From JBBRZF01 sp038236965 (lineage in GTDB: Bacteria; Acidobacteriota; Terriglobia; Terriglobales; Acidobacteriaceae): a stretch of 6,303 nucleotides of DNA. The notes under the pieces are model-generated. The model had not been told where the DNA came from, ran no database searches, and was given only the letters and a program-made list of their open reading frames with translations. Of this stretch, positions 1 through 6,186 are shown piece after piece. Position numbers and translations under genes: made by a program. Each line of letters begins with the position of its first letter. The first letter of the stretch is position 1. Where the stretch lies: positions 1 to 6,303 of the forward strand of contig JBBRZF010000190.1 of the NCBI GenBank assembly GCA_038236965.1, written 5' to 3'.

Positions 1-505
1 GATTTCCACTCGCACACGCCGGAACAGTCGTGCGACTCGCGGGCGAGCGCTGCTCCGTGAATCTCGGGATGGTCCCTCAAAATCTCATCGATGTACCACC
101 CGTTGCCGGCCCAACCGAGTGTGTAGTCGCTCAAACTGGCGGCCATCCCGCGCTGTTTGCCTCTTTCAAGAACCACCCGAACAGGTCCCACCATGGGGCT
201 GAAAACAGCGGCGGGTCGCTGGCGAACGTGAGTCCATATGATCGCCCGCCCTTGTCGCTGTGGGCGTAGTTCACCTGCAGCGCCGAGATGCCTTTGTTCT
301 TCAGTTGATCCAACTGCCACGTCAGCCGCTCTTTGGTGAGCGGATCGCCCAGCCACCAATAGAAACCCACTTCGCCGTATCCCGGCGGCGGTGTGCGGAA
401 GCCCGGCAGCATGTCGCGATCGGCCGCGCGGCTTGGGTAGCCGGGTGGCTGAGGCACCCCCATCAGTGTGCTACATGCGATGGCGCACAGCACTAAACGG
501 TTCAT
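1..505 (-). pseudogene. GH106-like glycoside hydrolase, N-terminal part, frameshifted and cut by the window edge
   Basis: The ATG at 505-503 opens a protein with a signal-peptide-like start (MNR, then hydrophobic LVLCAIACSTLMG). The mature part carries PPPGYGEVGFYWWLGDPL, then WQLDQLKNKGISALQVNYAHS and a WWDLFGWFLKEA segment. From memory these resemble the start of the large secreted alpha-L-rhamnosidase-like (GH106-related) hydrolases common in Acidobacteria and planctomycetes, so a role in trimming plant or microbial polysaccharide outside the cytoplasm is inferred. The reading frame stops at TGA 133-131. A neighbouring frame continues the same protein style from about 147 to the edge: GMAASLSDYTLGWAGNGWYI, then DEILRDHPEIHG. 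One missing base near 145-151 explains the break. Such enzymes usually run to several hundred or over a thousand residues, so most of the gene lies outside. The start lies two bases after the stop of the upstream propeller gene and has no clear Shine-Dalgarno, which suggests translational coupling. The exact GH family is uncertain. Confidence 0.65.
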
Positions 506-507
506 GC

Positions 508-1601
508 CTACAAGCTTACTTTAAGACCCGGCCGGGCGCTGCCAACAGGTGCTGGAAACGCTCCTGCCGGAATTGTGCCCAGCGTAGCGCCGGCGCCGTC
601 CTGAATCTTGGCCGCGTCCAAGACAATGAGACTTTGAGCCGCAGTCCCTCCGCCAAAGCGATCGGAATTCCCTGCGATCACTTTCCTGCCGTTATCTACC
701 ACTGCGACCGGCACCGGAGCTGCGCCAACCGGTACCATGCCGGCCCGCGCGTGCGCCGCATCGGACAGCAGTTTTGCAGTATCGAAGGCCAGCACGGAAT
801 TGCTGTTCCGCGCTGTAACGTAGATGAGGTCGCCGCGCGGAGAAATCGCCATACGGACCCCGGGATGCGCGCCGCCACCGACTGCGCCGGATTGGTGCTG
901 GCGCGCGCCACGTCCACCACGATCACCGCGCCTTCGGGCCGGGTGAGTTCCGATTTGGCGGATGCTTGCCCTTCCGTACTGCAGGCCTTTGGCCAATTCC
1001 ATTCGGTCAAAGCCACCTGGCTCGTGGTGTAAAGCCATTTGCCGTCCAAGGAAAACGTAAGGGCAATCGGGGCGTTCCCTACCGGGATCTTTCCGATGAT
1101 GGCGTCGGCCTTGTACCCGTTCCTGCGTGCGCGCTCCAGGTCGATGACGGTAATCGACCGCGCCCGCTCTTCGCCCACGAAGAGCAGCTTATCGTCGGCC
1201 GTGACGTTGGCGTAAATGCTCCCCACATTCGGCCCGTCGCTGAACGATCCAAGCACCGGGTCCGCGGCGCTTTCGGTCATCCGCCGCACATTAAGGAAAA
1301 TCACTTCGTCAATAGCCGCCGCAATGAGCAGCTTTCCATCGTGCGTCAAGGCAATACCCGCGGGTGGGGATTTGAGCGGCACGACTCGCGACAACTCGAT
1401 ACGTCCTCCACCCCGCTTCAGGACTGCAATGCCCGCGTTATTTGCGGCAGCGCCGTCACCCATGAGCGAGACGAAAACCCAGCAGCCGTCCCGTGACGGC
1501 TTGATGGCGAATGGATGCGAGGGGAGCGCGATCGTCACCGATGACGACGCGTTGTCAACATTGCACCCAGCCGGCTGAGCCTGTGCCGCCAGCGCAAACA
1601 T
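508..1601 (-). pseudogene. Secreted YncE-like seven-bladed beta-propeller protein, frameshifted
   Basis: Two minus-strand reading frames together encode one repeat protein of about 363 residues. The first runs from ATG 1601 to about 861 (247 codons). It has a short signal-like start (MFALAAQAQ, followed by PAGCNVDN) and propeller blade strings such as GIALTHDGKLLIAA, NVTADDKLLFVGEE, PIALTFSLDGKWLYTTS and EGAVIVVDVARA. The second runs from about 858 to TAG 510-508 and continues with VRMAISPRGDLIYVTARNSN and VLAFDTAKLLSDAAHAR. These are the 'SPDG..lyVt...sn.v.viD' blades of YncE/40-residue propeller proteins. The function is unknown; related proteins are secreted or periplasmic. At the break, ARIP is followed directly by VRMAIS, where homologues as I remember them have roughly PAGCSPVR, so about 13 bases appear to be lost. 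The protein also ends soon after IPAGAFP, earlier than expected. The signal peptide is short, with TAA in frame five codons upstream of the ATG, so the true N-terminus may also be damaged. Confidence 0.72.
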
Positions 1602-1619
1602 GGCCGTAAGTGCTTATCC

Positions 1620-1648
1620 ATTCTTAAAGCTTCGGGCCATTTGGTCAA
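1620..1648 (-). promoter_or_regulatory. Candidate sigma-70-type promoter for the leftward propeller/GH106 pair
   Basis: Read on the minus strand, TTGACC (1648-1643, five of six matches to TTGACA) is followed after 17 bases by AAGAAT (1625-1620, four of six matches to TATAAT). Transcription would begin near 1613, giving a leader of about a dozen bases before the ATG at 1601. The short leader and imperfect -10 keep this at low confidence. Confidence 0.33.
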
Positions 1649-1701
1649 GATTCTTTCAGTGTACTATGCGCATCGGACCATGCGGGACTCGTGAGCGAAG
1701 C

Positions 1702-1705
1702 GGAG
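1702..1705 (+). promoter_or_regulatory. Ribosome binding site GGAG that fixes the MFS start at 1710
   Basis: The sequence GCGGAGTTCTATG places GGAG four bases before ATG 1710-1712. This ATG is in frame with the transporter, and its first codons lead straight to the FYG.YIVGA motif. The signal therefore argues that the real gene begins here, upstream of the internal TAG, and not at the TTG at 1794. Confidence 0.6.
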
Positions 1706-1709
1706 TTCT

Positions 1710-2948
1710 ATGTATGATAGTGGCTTGTCGCAATCGAAGCGCAACTCTGGAGTCTTCTATGGCTAGTACATAGTCGGCGCAACGTTTTTCACCTTGCTTC
1801 TGACCGTCGGTGTGCCGTTCTACGGCATGCCCTTCTTCTACGATTATTTCATTCGTGAATTCGGATGGAGCCGCGGTCAGACGGCCGGCGGCATCGCTCT
1901 CGCGACCTTGCTTGTACAGCCCATCGGAGGTCTGCTGGTGCATCGCTTCAGTCCCAGGAAACTCATTCTGTGCGGAGGCGCAATGTTGTTCGTCTCGATG
2001 TGGCTGTTCAGTGTCGGGACTGGCAGTCTGCCGCTCTACTACGCCGCATGGTGCGTGTTCATGGTCGGCTACATCTGCGCCGGCCCGATTCCGCATCAGG
2101 TGATTTTGAGCCAGTGGTTCCGCCGCAACCGCGGGCTGGCAATCGGGCTTGCTTATCTCGGACTCGGACTCGGCGGTGCGATCTCACAGAAGTTCGTGGC
2201 CTTGCCATTGATCCTGCGCTTCGGGTGGAGATCGGCACTGGTGGCCATCGGCGCTTCCATGATCCTGCTGGTGCCGGTGCTGCTCTTTATTGTGCGTGAC
2301 CGTCCTTCGGAGAAGGGCCTGTTTCCCGATGCGGATTCCGCGCCAGAGCGCGATCCACCACCGCCCACCGAATTCCGCGACATCCTGAAGAACCGTGCGT
2401 TCTGGTTGCTGACGGCAGGCAGTTGCGCCAGCATTGGAGCGATCGGCTCCATCAATCAGCACATGAAACTGTTGTTCCTGGACGCCGGATTGACACAGGC
2501 CACAGTCGCAGACACTACATTCGCGATTCTGATATCGAGCCTTGCCGGCCGCGTGATCATGGGCTGGCTGGCGGATCGCCTAAGCAAGAAAGCGGTAATG
2601 ATCGCTGCTTTCCTGTTCGTGGCCACTCCCATCCCGCTGCTGTTTTTTATCGCCCAGCCCGGGATGCCGATGATATTTGCGATTCCGTTCGGTTTTGGAT
2701 TGGGCGCCGACTACATGCTGATCCCGTTGATGGCGGCCGAGGTATTCGGAGTCAATTCGCTGGCCCGCGTGATGGGCATCGTTCTTCCGGCGGACTCCAT
2801 CGGGCAGACCTGTTTTCCGTTCCTCCTCGGCATCCTGCATGACTACTCTCACAACTACACCTCCGGTCTGCTGGTTGTCATCTCGCTCGGTTTTGGCGGT
2901 GCACTGGCGATCGCGATGCTGCCCTCACCACGAAACCAAATCGGGTGA
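1710..2948 (+). pseudogene. MFS transporter of the OFA/monocarboxylate-carrier-like type with an in-frame TAG at codon 19
   Basis: From ATG 1710 the frame spells 412 codons, a normal length for a 12-helix major facilitator carrier. Codon 19 (1764-1766) is TAG, within the context VFYG-stop-YIVGATFF. Transporters of this group begin FYGWYIV, so the stop sits where Trp (TGG) is expected, one base change away. The rest is intact. Loop motif A is seen as GGLLVHRFSPRK (about residues 73-84) and again in the second half as GRVIMGWLADRLSKK (about 280-294). A polar central loop lies between (about 198-228, rich in Pro, Glu and Asp), with many hydrophobic helices on either side. The protein would sit in the inner membrane and import or export a small organic solute; the substrate cannot be read from the sequence, and a sugar or carboxylate is plausible. 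The longest open stretch starts at TTG 1794, has no Shine-Dalgarno and would lose half of helix 1. It converges on the fucosidase gene with 17 bp between stops. Confidence 0.85.
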
Positions 2949-2965
2949 GTACTTGATGTTCGAAA

Positions 2966-4585
2966 TCACCTGACTGGCAGGCGCTTGTCCGTTCCATAAA
3001 TCGTCAGCAGCGGATGCTTCACGTACGCGCGGTATTCGTAGATGCCCTCTGGATTCAGGTTTGGTATTTTCAGCGTGAAATCGCCCGGCGCGCTGAGCGT
3101 TGTGGTTGGACCTTCCTGCCAGGGAATCGATCGGTCGCTCGCGTCCAATCCGACGATGCTGCGAAACTGAAACCCAACTTCCAGCGACTGGGCCTTCCCC
3201 AAATCGTGAAGCTTGCCGGTAAGGGTCGCAGTTCTGGTGGCGCGGTCGAGTCGGCCGCTCACTGTCTCCAGTTTTGGCGGCGTAAATGCGGGTTTGACGT
3301 TAGTGATTTTCAGCACGATCGGGTTCGGCCATTTGCTGTTGTCCTGAAGCCGGTGCGTGAACATGGCGCGAAGGTGCAGCCCGTCGGCCTCCTGCTTTAA
3401 TGTGGGCTGAGGATTCACATCGGCCCGGTATTCCAGCACGCGCCCGTTTTGCCCCAACACGCTTATCTTGGATTGTGGCGTCGCCTGCACGCTCTTCAGC
3501 ACGAAGTCGCGCCACTGCCCGCGCACCCACCGCGGCTGTTGCTTCACGATGGCGTAGACCGTGTCTTCATTCTTCGCTTTCGTGAACCAGATGTTCTGTT
3601 CGTTGGTGAGCACCCAAGGGCGCACGTTGTAAATGCACTCCTGGTTGACTTGCATCCACAGCGCCACTTCGCGAAGCCGCTCCTCCTGTTCGATGGGCAG
3701 TTCGCCGTCGGGCTTCGGTCCGATATTCAGAAGCAGATTTCCTCCCTTGGCACGCGTCTCCACCAGGATGTCGATTACCTGTCCGCCGGTTTTGTATACC
3801 TCGTTTTGCGGCTGGTATTGCCACGCAGTACCCATGGTGAAGTTGGCCTCCCATGCGCCTTCGAGCGGAACGCCGGGCACATAGAGTTCGGGAGTTTGAA
3901 TCGCCCCGCGCGTCACGATCGTATTCGGCTGCATCTTCCATGCGAGATCGCGCAGTTGTTCCGGCTCGCCGTCGAAGAACACAATGTCGATCGGCCCATA
4001 GTTCCCCATCAACTCGCGGATCTGGGCCAGGTCGAGTTTCATCAGGCCTGGATTGTTGCGCGGCTGCACGGCCGGAATGCCGCGCTGAACGTCGATCTTG
4101 TTCTTCCACAGCCACCAGAAATCGTCCGGCGAAAAATAGATGCCAGGCGCGATGCCCTGCGCGCGGAAAGCGTCGAGAATGCCCCGCGTCAGGTCGTGCT
4201 TGTACGGTGTGTGCATGACGCCGAAGTCGTTGGTCTTGGTGTCCCACATGGTGAATCCGGAATGGTGCTTGGTCGTGAAGACGACGTATTTGATGCCCGC
4301 CAACTTCGCCAGAGCGGCCCAGTCCTTGGGATCGAACTTGCGCGGATTGAAGGTCTTCGGCAGGTCCTCGAAGAAGCGATTCGTGTAGTCTTCGTCAGCC
4401 CCGGCGAGCGAATGCGAAATCACCACGCCGGTCTGGCTGTCGACGGACCAGTGAATGAACATTCCGAATCCCTGGTCGCGGAACCACTCCAGGCGTTCGG
4501 CTTTGTTCAAGGAACCGGGCGGCATTTCTCGCTGGGCCGGCAGCAGGGCACTGAAGAGGAGGAAAGAAATAGTAAGGCGTAGCAT
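2966..4585 (-). CDS. Secreted GH29 alpha-L-fucosidase
   Basis: This intact frame encodes 539 residues and should release L-fucose from glycan ends outside the cytoplasm. A signal peptide is visible (MLRLTISFLLFSALLPAQ, cleavage near residue 18). The TIM-barrel signature follows: GFGMFIHWS (about 39-47), KYVVFTTKHHSGFTMWD (about 99-115, the GH29 His-His motif), GIYFSPDDFWW (about 148-158) and DIVFFDGE (about 200-207). In the last, Asp205 aligns with the GH29 nucleophile of the 'SDGE/FDGE' motif. A WEANFTMGTAWQY segment matches the 'WE..mt...sWgY' stretch near the acid/base region, and GGNLLLNIGPKPDG closes the barrel. The last 170 or so residues look like a beta-sandwich accessory domain. I start at ATG 4585 because it gives a normal n-region; ATG 4597 in frame is the alternative. 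Neither has a clear Shine-Dalgarno. The open frame extends further upstream to 4864, but that part is antisense to the serine hydrolase. This gene shows no disruption, unlike its neighbours. Confidence 0.93.
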   Translation of the reverse strand: MLRLTISFLLFSALLPAQREMPPGSLNKAERLEWFRDQGFGMFIHWSVDSQTGVVISHSLAGADEDYTNRFFEDLPKTFNPRKFDPKDWAALAKLAGIKYVVFTTKHHSGFTMWDTKTNDFGVMHTPYKHDLTRGILDAFRAQGIAPGIYFSPDDFWWLWKNKIDVQRGIPAVQPRNNPGLMKLDLAQIRELMGNYGPIDIVFFDGEPEQLRDLAWKMQPNTIVTRGAIQTPELYVPGVPLEGAWEANFTMGTAWQYQPQNEVYKTGGQVIDILVETRAKGGNLLLNIGPKPDGELPIEQEERLREVALWMQVNQECIYNVRPWVLTNEQNIWFTKAKNEDTVYAIVKQQPRWVRGQWRDFVLKSVQATPQSKISVLGQNGRVLEYRADVNPQPTLKQEADGLHLRAMFTHRLQDNSKWPNPIVLKITNVKPAFTPPKLETVSGRLDRATRTATLTGKLHDLGKAQSLEVGFQFRSIVGLDASDRSIPWQEGPTTTLSAPGDFTLKIPNLNPEGIYEYRAYVKHPLLTIYGTDKRLPVR

Positions 4586-4595
4586 GATTATGCCC

Positions 4596-4601
4596 ATTAT
4601 A
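4596..4601 (-). promoter_or_regulatory. Perfect TATAAT immediately upstream of the fucosidase start
   Basis: On the minus strand TATAAT (4601-4596) lies ten bases before ATG 4585 and overlaps the alternative ATG at 4597. If it is a -10 element, transcription would begin near 4589 and the message would be almost leaderless, which fits the lack of a Shine-Dalgarno. No good -35 box is seen 16-18 bases upstream (the sequence there is GC-rich), so this could be chance. Confidence 0.25.
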
Positions 4602-4646
4602 TAGGGGAAGGCAGCGCTGCTCCGCTGATGTAGGATAAAACCCACG

Positions 4647-5172
4647 TTGCGACTCTTCCTTCTCTTTCGCTCCCACGATCCTTGCTGCGCAGTCCATCTC
4701 AACAAACACCGATGTTCTCGGCGCAGAGCGGATCTTTGATGCTTGGATGAGTTCACAGATCGCCTACCGTGATCTGCCTGGCGTTGCAATCGGAGTCGTC
4801 TCCAAGCAACAGCTTGTTTGGGCCAAGGGCTTCGGATTTGCCGACATCGACAAGCATCTGCCAATGACAGCTACCACTACTTTTCGAATGGCTTCGCATA
4901 GCAAGTTGTTCACCGCTACCGCCATCATGCACCTCCGTGATCAAGGCAAAGTCAGGCTCGACCATCCATTGTCCAGGTATCTGCCGTGGTTCAAGGTCAA
5001 GCATGCCGAACCGGACGACCCGCCGATTACGATCGAAGAACTCCTGACACACAGTTCAGGACTATCTCGCGAAGCCGGCTCACATTGGTCGGACTTTAAG
5101 TTTCCGGATTCAACTGAAGTCCGCGCCTACGTTGAGCAGTCACAGGCGATCTACTCGGAGACGACAACGTGA
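4647..5172 (+). pseudogene. Class-C-beta-lactamase-like serine hydrolase, N-terminal fragment with broken signal peptide
   Basis: The readable core begins near 4669 and contains LAAQSISTNTDVLGAERIF, followed by MSSQIAYRDLPGVAIGVV from ATG 4747. It then has LVWAKGFGFADID, FRMASHSKLFTATAIMHL and ITIEELLTHSSGL, the usual start of the beta-lactamase/penicillin-binding-like (class C, PF00144-type) serine hydrolases. ASHSK supplies the SxxK motif, with the nucleophile Ser50 and Lys53 counted from ATG 4747. In another frame TTG 4647 gives MRLFLLF. Joined to APTILAAQ from 4669 this makes a good signal peptide, so a one-base insertion (or two-base loss) near 4668 is inferred. The protein stops at TGA 5172 after QAIYSETTT, just where homologues continue with a YSN motif. 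The Tyr motif, the KTG-like motif and most of the domain (typically 350 residues or more in total) are absent, so it should be inactive. Starting at ATG 4747 would also give a cytoplasmic fragment. Confidence 0.75.
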
Positions 5173-5830
5173 CCTGGATGTTGCGCACGAAGGATATCGA
5201 GGGAAGTTTCTCGCGCAGCCAGAGTCCGAATCCTTTCATCTTGAAAAGAATGGGAGATAGAGTCGAGGGAGAGGTGAACGATAAGCATGCCGCCGAAAGT
5301 GGCCGCAGCGTTACATACGATATTGTGATAGACTTTTTCGCCCCGATCGAGACGAAAGCGCCTGAAATCAAACCGACCGCTGCGGATGCCGAGGCAGCCA
5401 AGAAACATCCGGCCGTGATCGCACATCTCCAGCTTCAGGATGCAATCCGGAAAGGCGACTGGGCGAAGATTCGATCCATGGCGCCGTCCGAGGCGCGTGA
5501 GCACGTGGATGCGCCCAATTTCGCTGAAATGCTGAAACTGCTGCAGGCGATGCAGGAGCAGGACATTTATATCCTCAAGGCGGTCACGAATGGCGCTGAG
5601 AAACCATCCAGGTGGAGGGCAAATTGGCAGACCGCGCGGCCCGCGAAGGCGAAGTGGCCATGAAACTGGAAAACGGAAATTGGATCATGCAAAACGAAAA
5701 GTGGCGCGGCAAGCAGGCTTTCCTTCGCGATCAGCGATTCGCTGGCGAGAGGATCTCGAGCTTGGGAAAATACGTGAGGAAGCGGGCTGCGTCGCGCGTG
5801 AGCAATGCCAATCGTGAGATCGCGGCATGA
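5160..5830 (+). pseudogene. C-terminal remnant of an unknown protein with an NTF2/DUF4878-like domain, frameshifted
   Basis: Directly after the truncated serine hydrolase, in another frame, comes coding-like sequence with no proper start (the first possible codon is GTG 5169). It reads VTWMLRTKDIEGSFSRSQSP, then VTYDIVIDFFAPIE, an Ala/Glu-rich linker, and HLQLQDAIRKGDWAKIRSMA with a following helical stretch. That frame ends at 5663. The sense continues one frame over, from about 5605, with IQVEGKLADRAAREGEVAMK and LENGNWIMQNEKWRG. The pattern (short helices on 'gDwa.ir.m.p', then paired strands ending 'ngnWi...ekW') resembles small NTF2-like/DUF4878 domains; this is a shape-based inference with no catalytic residues to support it. 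One missing base near 5603-5606 restores the frame. Past about 5715 the reading frame, which ends at TGA 5830, is antisense to the conserved end of the PIN gene, so the natural C-terminus is probably lost. The upstream half of this gene is missing. Confidence 0.6.
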
Positions 5831-6186
5831 GCGCCAATGTAGAAATCAGGCAGAGGAGAGGTTCGCACTCCCCCGCTTCGGCGGTATTGCAGAAAGCTCT
5901 TTCCCGCCAGAAATCCTGCCTCCCGGGGAAGCGGTTCGCGTTGATACAACGTCGCGGGAAGCACCGCATCCAGGGCTTCGATTGTACTGTATCTGATGGA
6001 TACTTCCGAGTAGATAATGGGGTTCACGATCAAGGTCGCGCACTCGGCGGTTTCGGCGAGCGCCATAGCCGACCAATCCCCCCAATGCGGATCGTCTTTA
6101 GCGACATCAAGCAGGACGTTGCTGTCTACCAGGACACCGACGCAGGCCTTGAGGAGGAACTCCAGATTGGGGAACAGTTGTTTCAT
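5731..6186 (-). CDS. vapC: PIN-domain ribonuclease toxin (VapC-like)
   Basis: The frame encodes 151 residues, slightly longer than the usual 125-145 of VapC toxins because of about 15 extra residues before the first strand. The four acidic metal-binding positions of PIN nucleases are present: Asp21 in LVDSNVLLD, Glu61 in IYSEVSI, Asp114 in PLPDFYIGAHA and Asp132 in LLTRDAARF. The DFYIGAHA and 'LLTRD..rf..yFP.l.il.P' endings are typical of this PIN group. It should cleave RNA in the cytoplasm when not bound by its antitoxin. The ATG at 6186 overlaps the TGA of the upstream antitoxin as ATGA, so the pair should be translated together and repress its own promoter, which lies outside the window. 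The gene is intact, and its 3' end lies against the truncated unknown gene on the other strand. It could equally be an orphan or silent toxin, since activity cannot be read from sequence. Confidence 0.88.
   Translation of the reverse strand: MKQLFPNLEFLLKACVGVLVDSNVLLDVAKDDPHWGDWSAMALAETAECATLIVNPIIYSEVSIRYSTIEALDAVLPATLYQREPLPREAGFLAGKSFLQYRRSGGVRTSPLPDFYIGAHAAISRLALLTRDAARFLTYFPKLEILSPANR

Larger units (their letters stand above)
1602..1709. promoter_or_regulatory. Divergent intergenic region between propeller and MFS genes
   Basis: This stretch of about 108 bp separates two divergently oriented genes, so it should hold the control signals for both. On the minus strand there is a fair sigma-70-like candidate, listed separately. 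On the plus strand I see only a weak TACTAT at 1662-1667 with TTGGTC at 1641-1646 and a 15-base spacer, which I do not consider convincing. No operator with clear dyad symmetry is visible. Confidence 0.5.

Noticed and set aside
391..1032. Plus-strand open frame of 213 codons opposite the propeller gene
   Set aside because: Low-complexity Arg/Cys-rich translation with no domain pattern; the minus strand explains the sequence.
1662..1667. TACTAT as -10 box for the MFS gene
   Set aside because: Only four of six matches, and the best -35 candidate (TTGGTC) is 15 bases away; too weak to list as a promoter.
1656..2096. Minus-strand open frame of 146 codons over the start of the transporter
   Set aside because: Polar antisense shadow of hydrophobic MFS helices; no start signal or family motif.
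2940..2975. Bidirectional terminator between the convergent MFS and fucosidase genes
   Set aside because: The 17-base gap and its flanks show no GC-rich hairpin with a T run on either strand.
3449..4582. Long plus-strand open frame of 377 codons opposite the fucosidase
   Set aside because: It is a shadow of the high-GC fucosidase gene: His/Arg-rich composition, no recognisable motif, and the opposite frame has clear GH29 signatures.
4586..4864. N-terminal extension of the fucosidase frame of about 93 residues
   Set aside because: It is antisense to the start of the serine hydrolase, rich in Arg, Cys and Ser with no family pattern, and would bury the signal peptide inside the protein.
5733..5743. 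Short perfect inverted repeat AGCGATTCGCT
   Set aside because: It lies within the end of the PIN coding sequence, is only five bases per arm, and has no T tract or family context to make it an operator or terminator.
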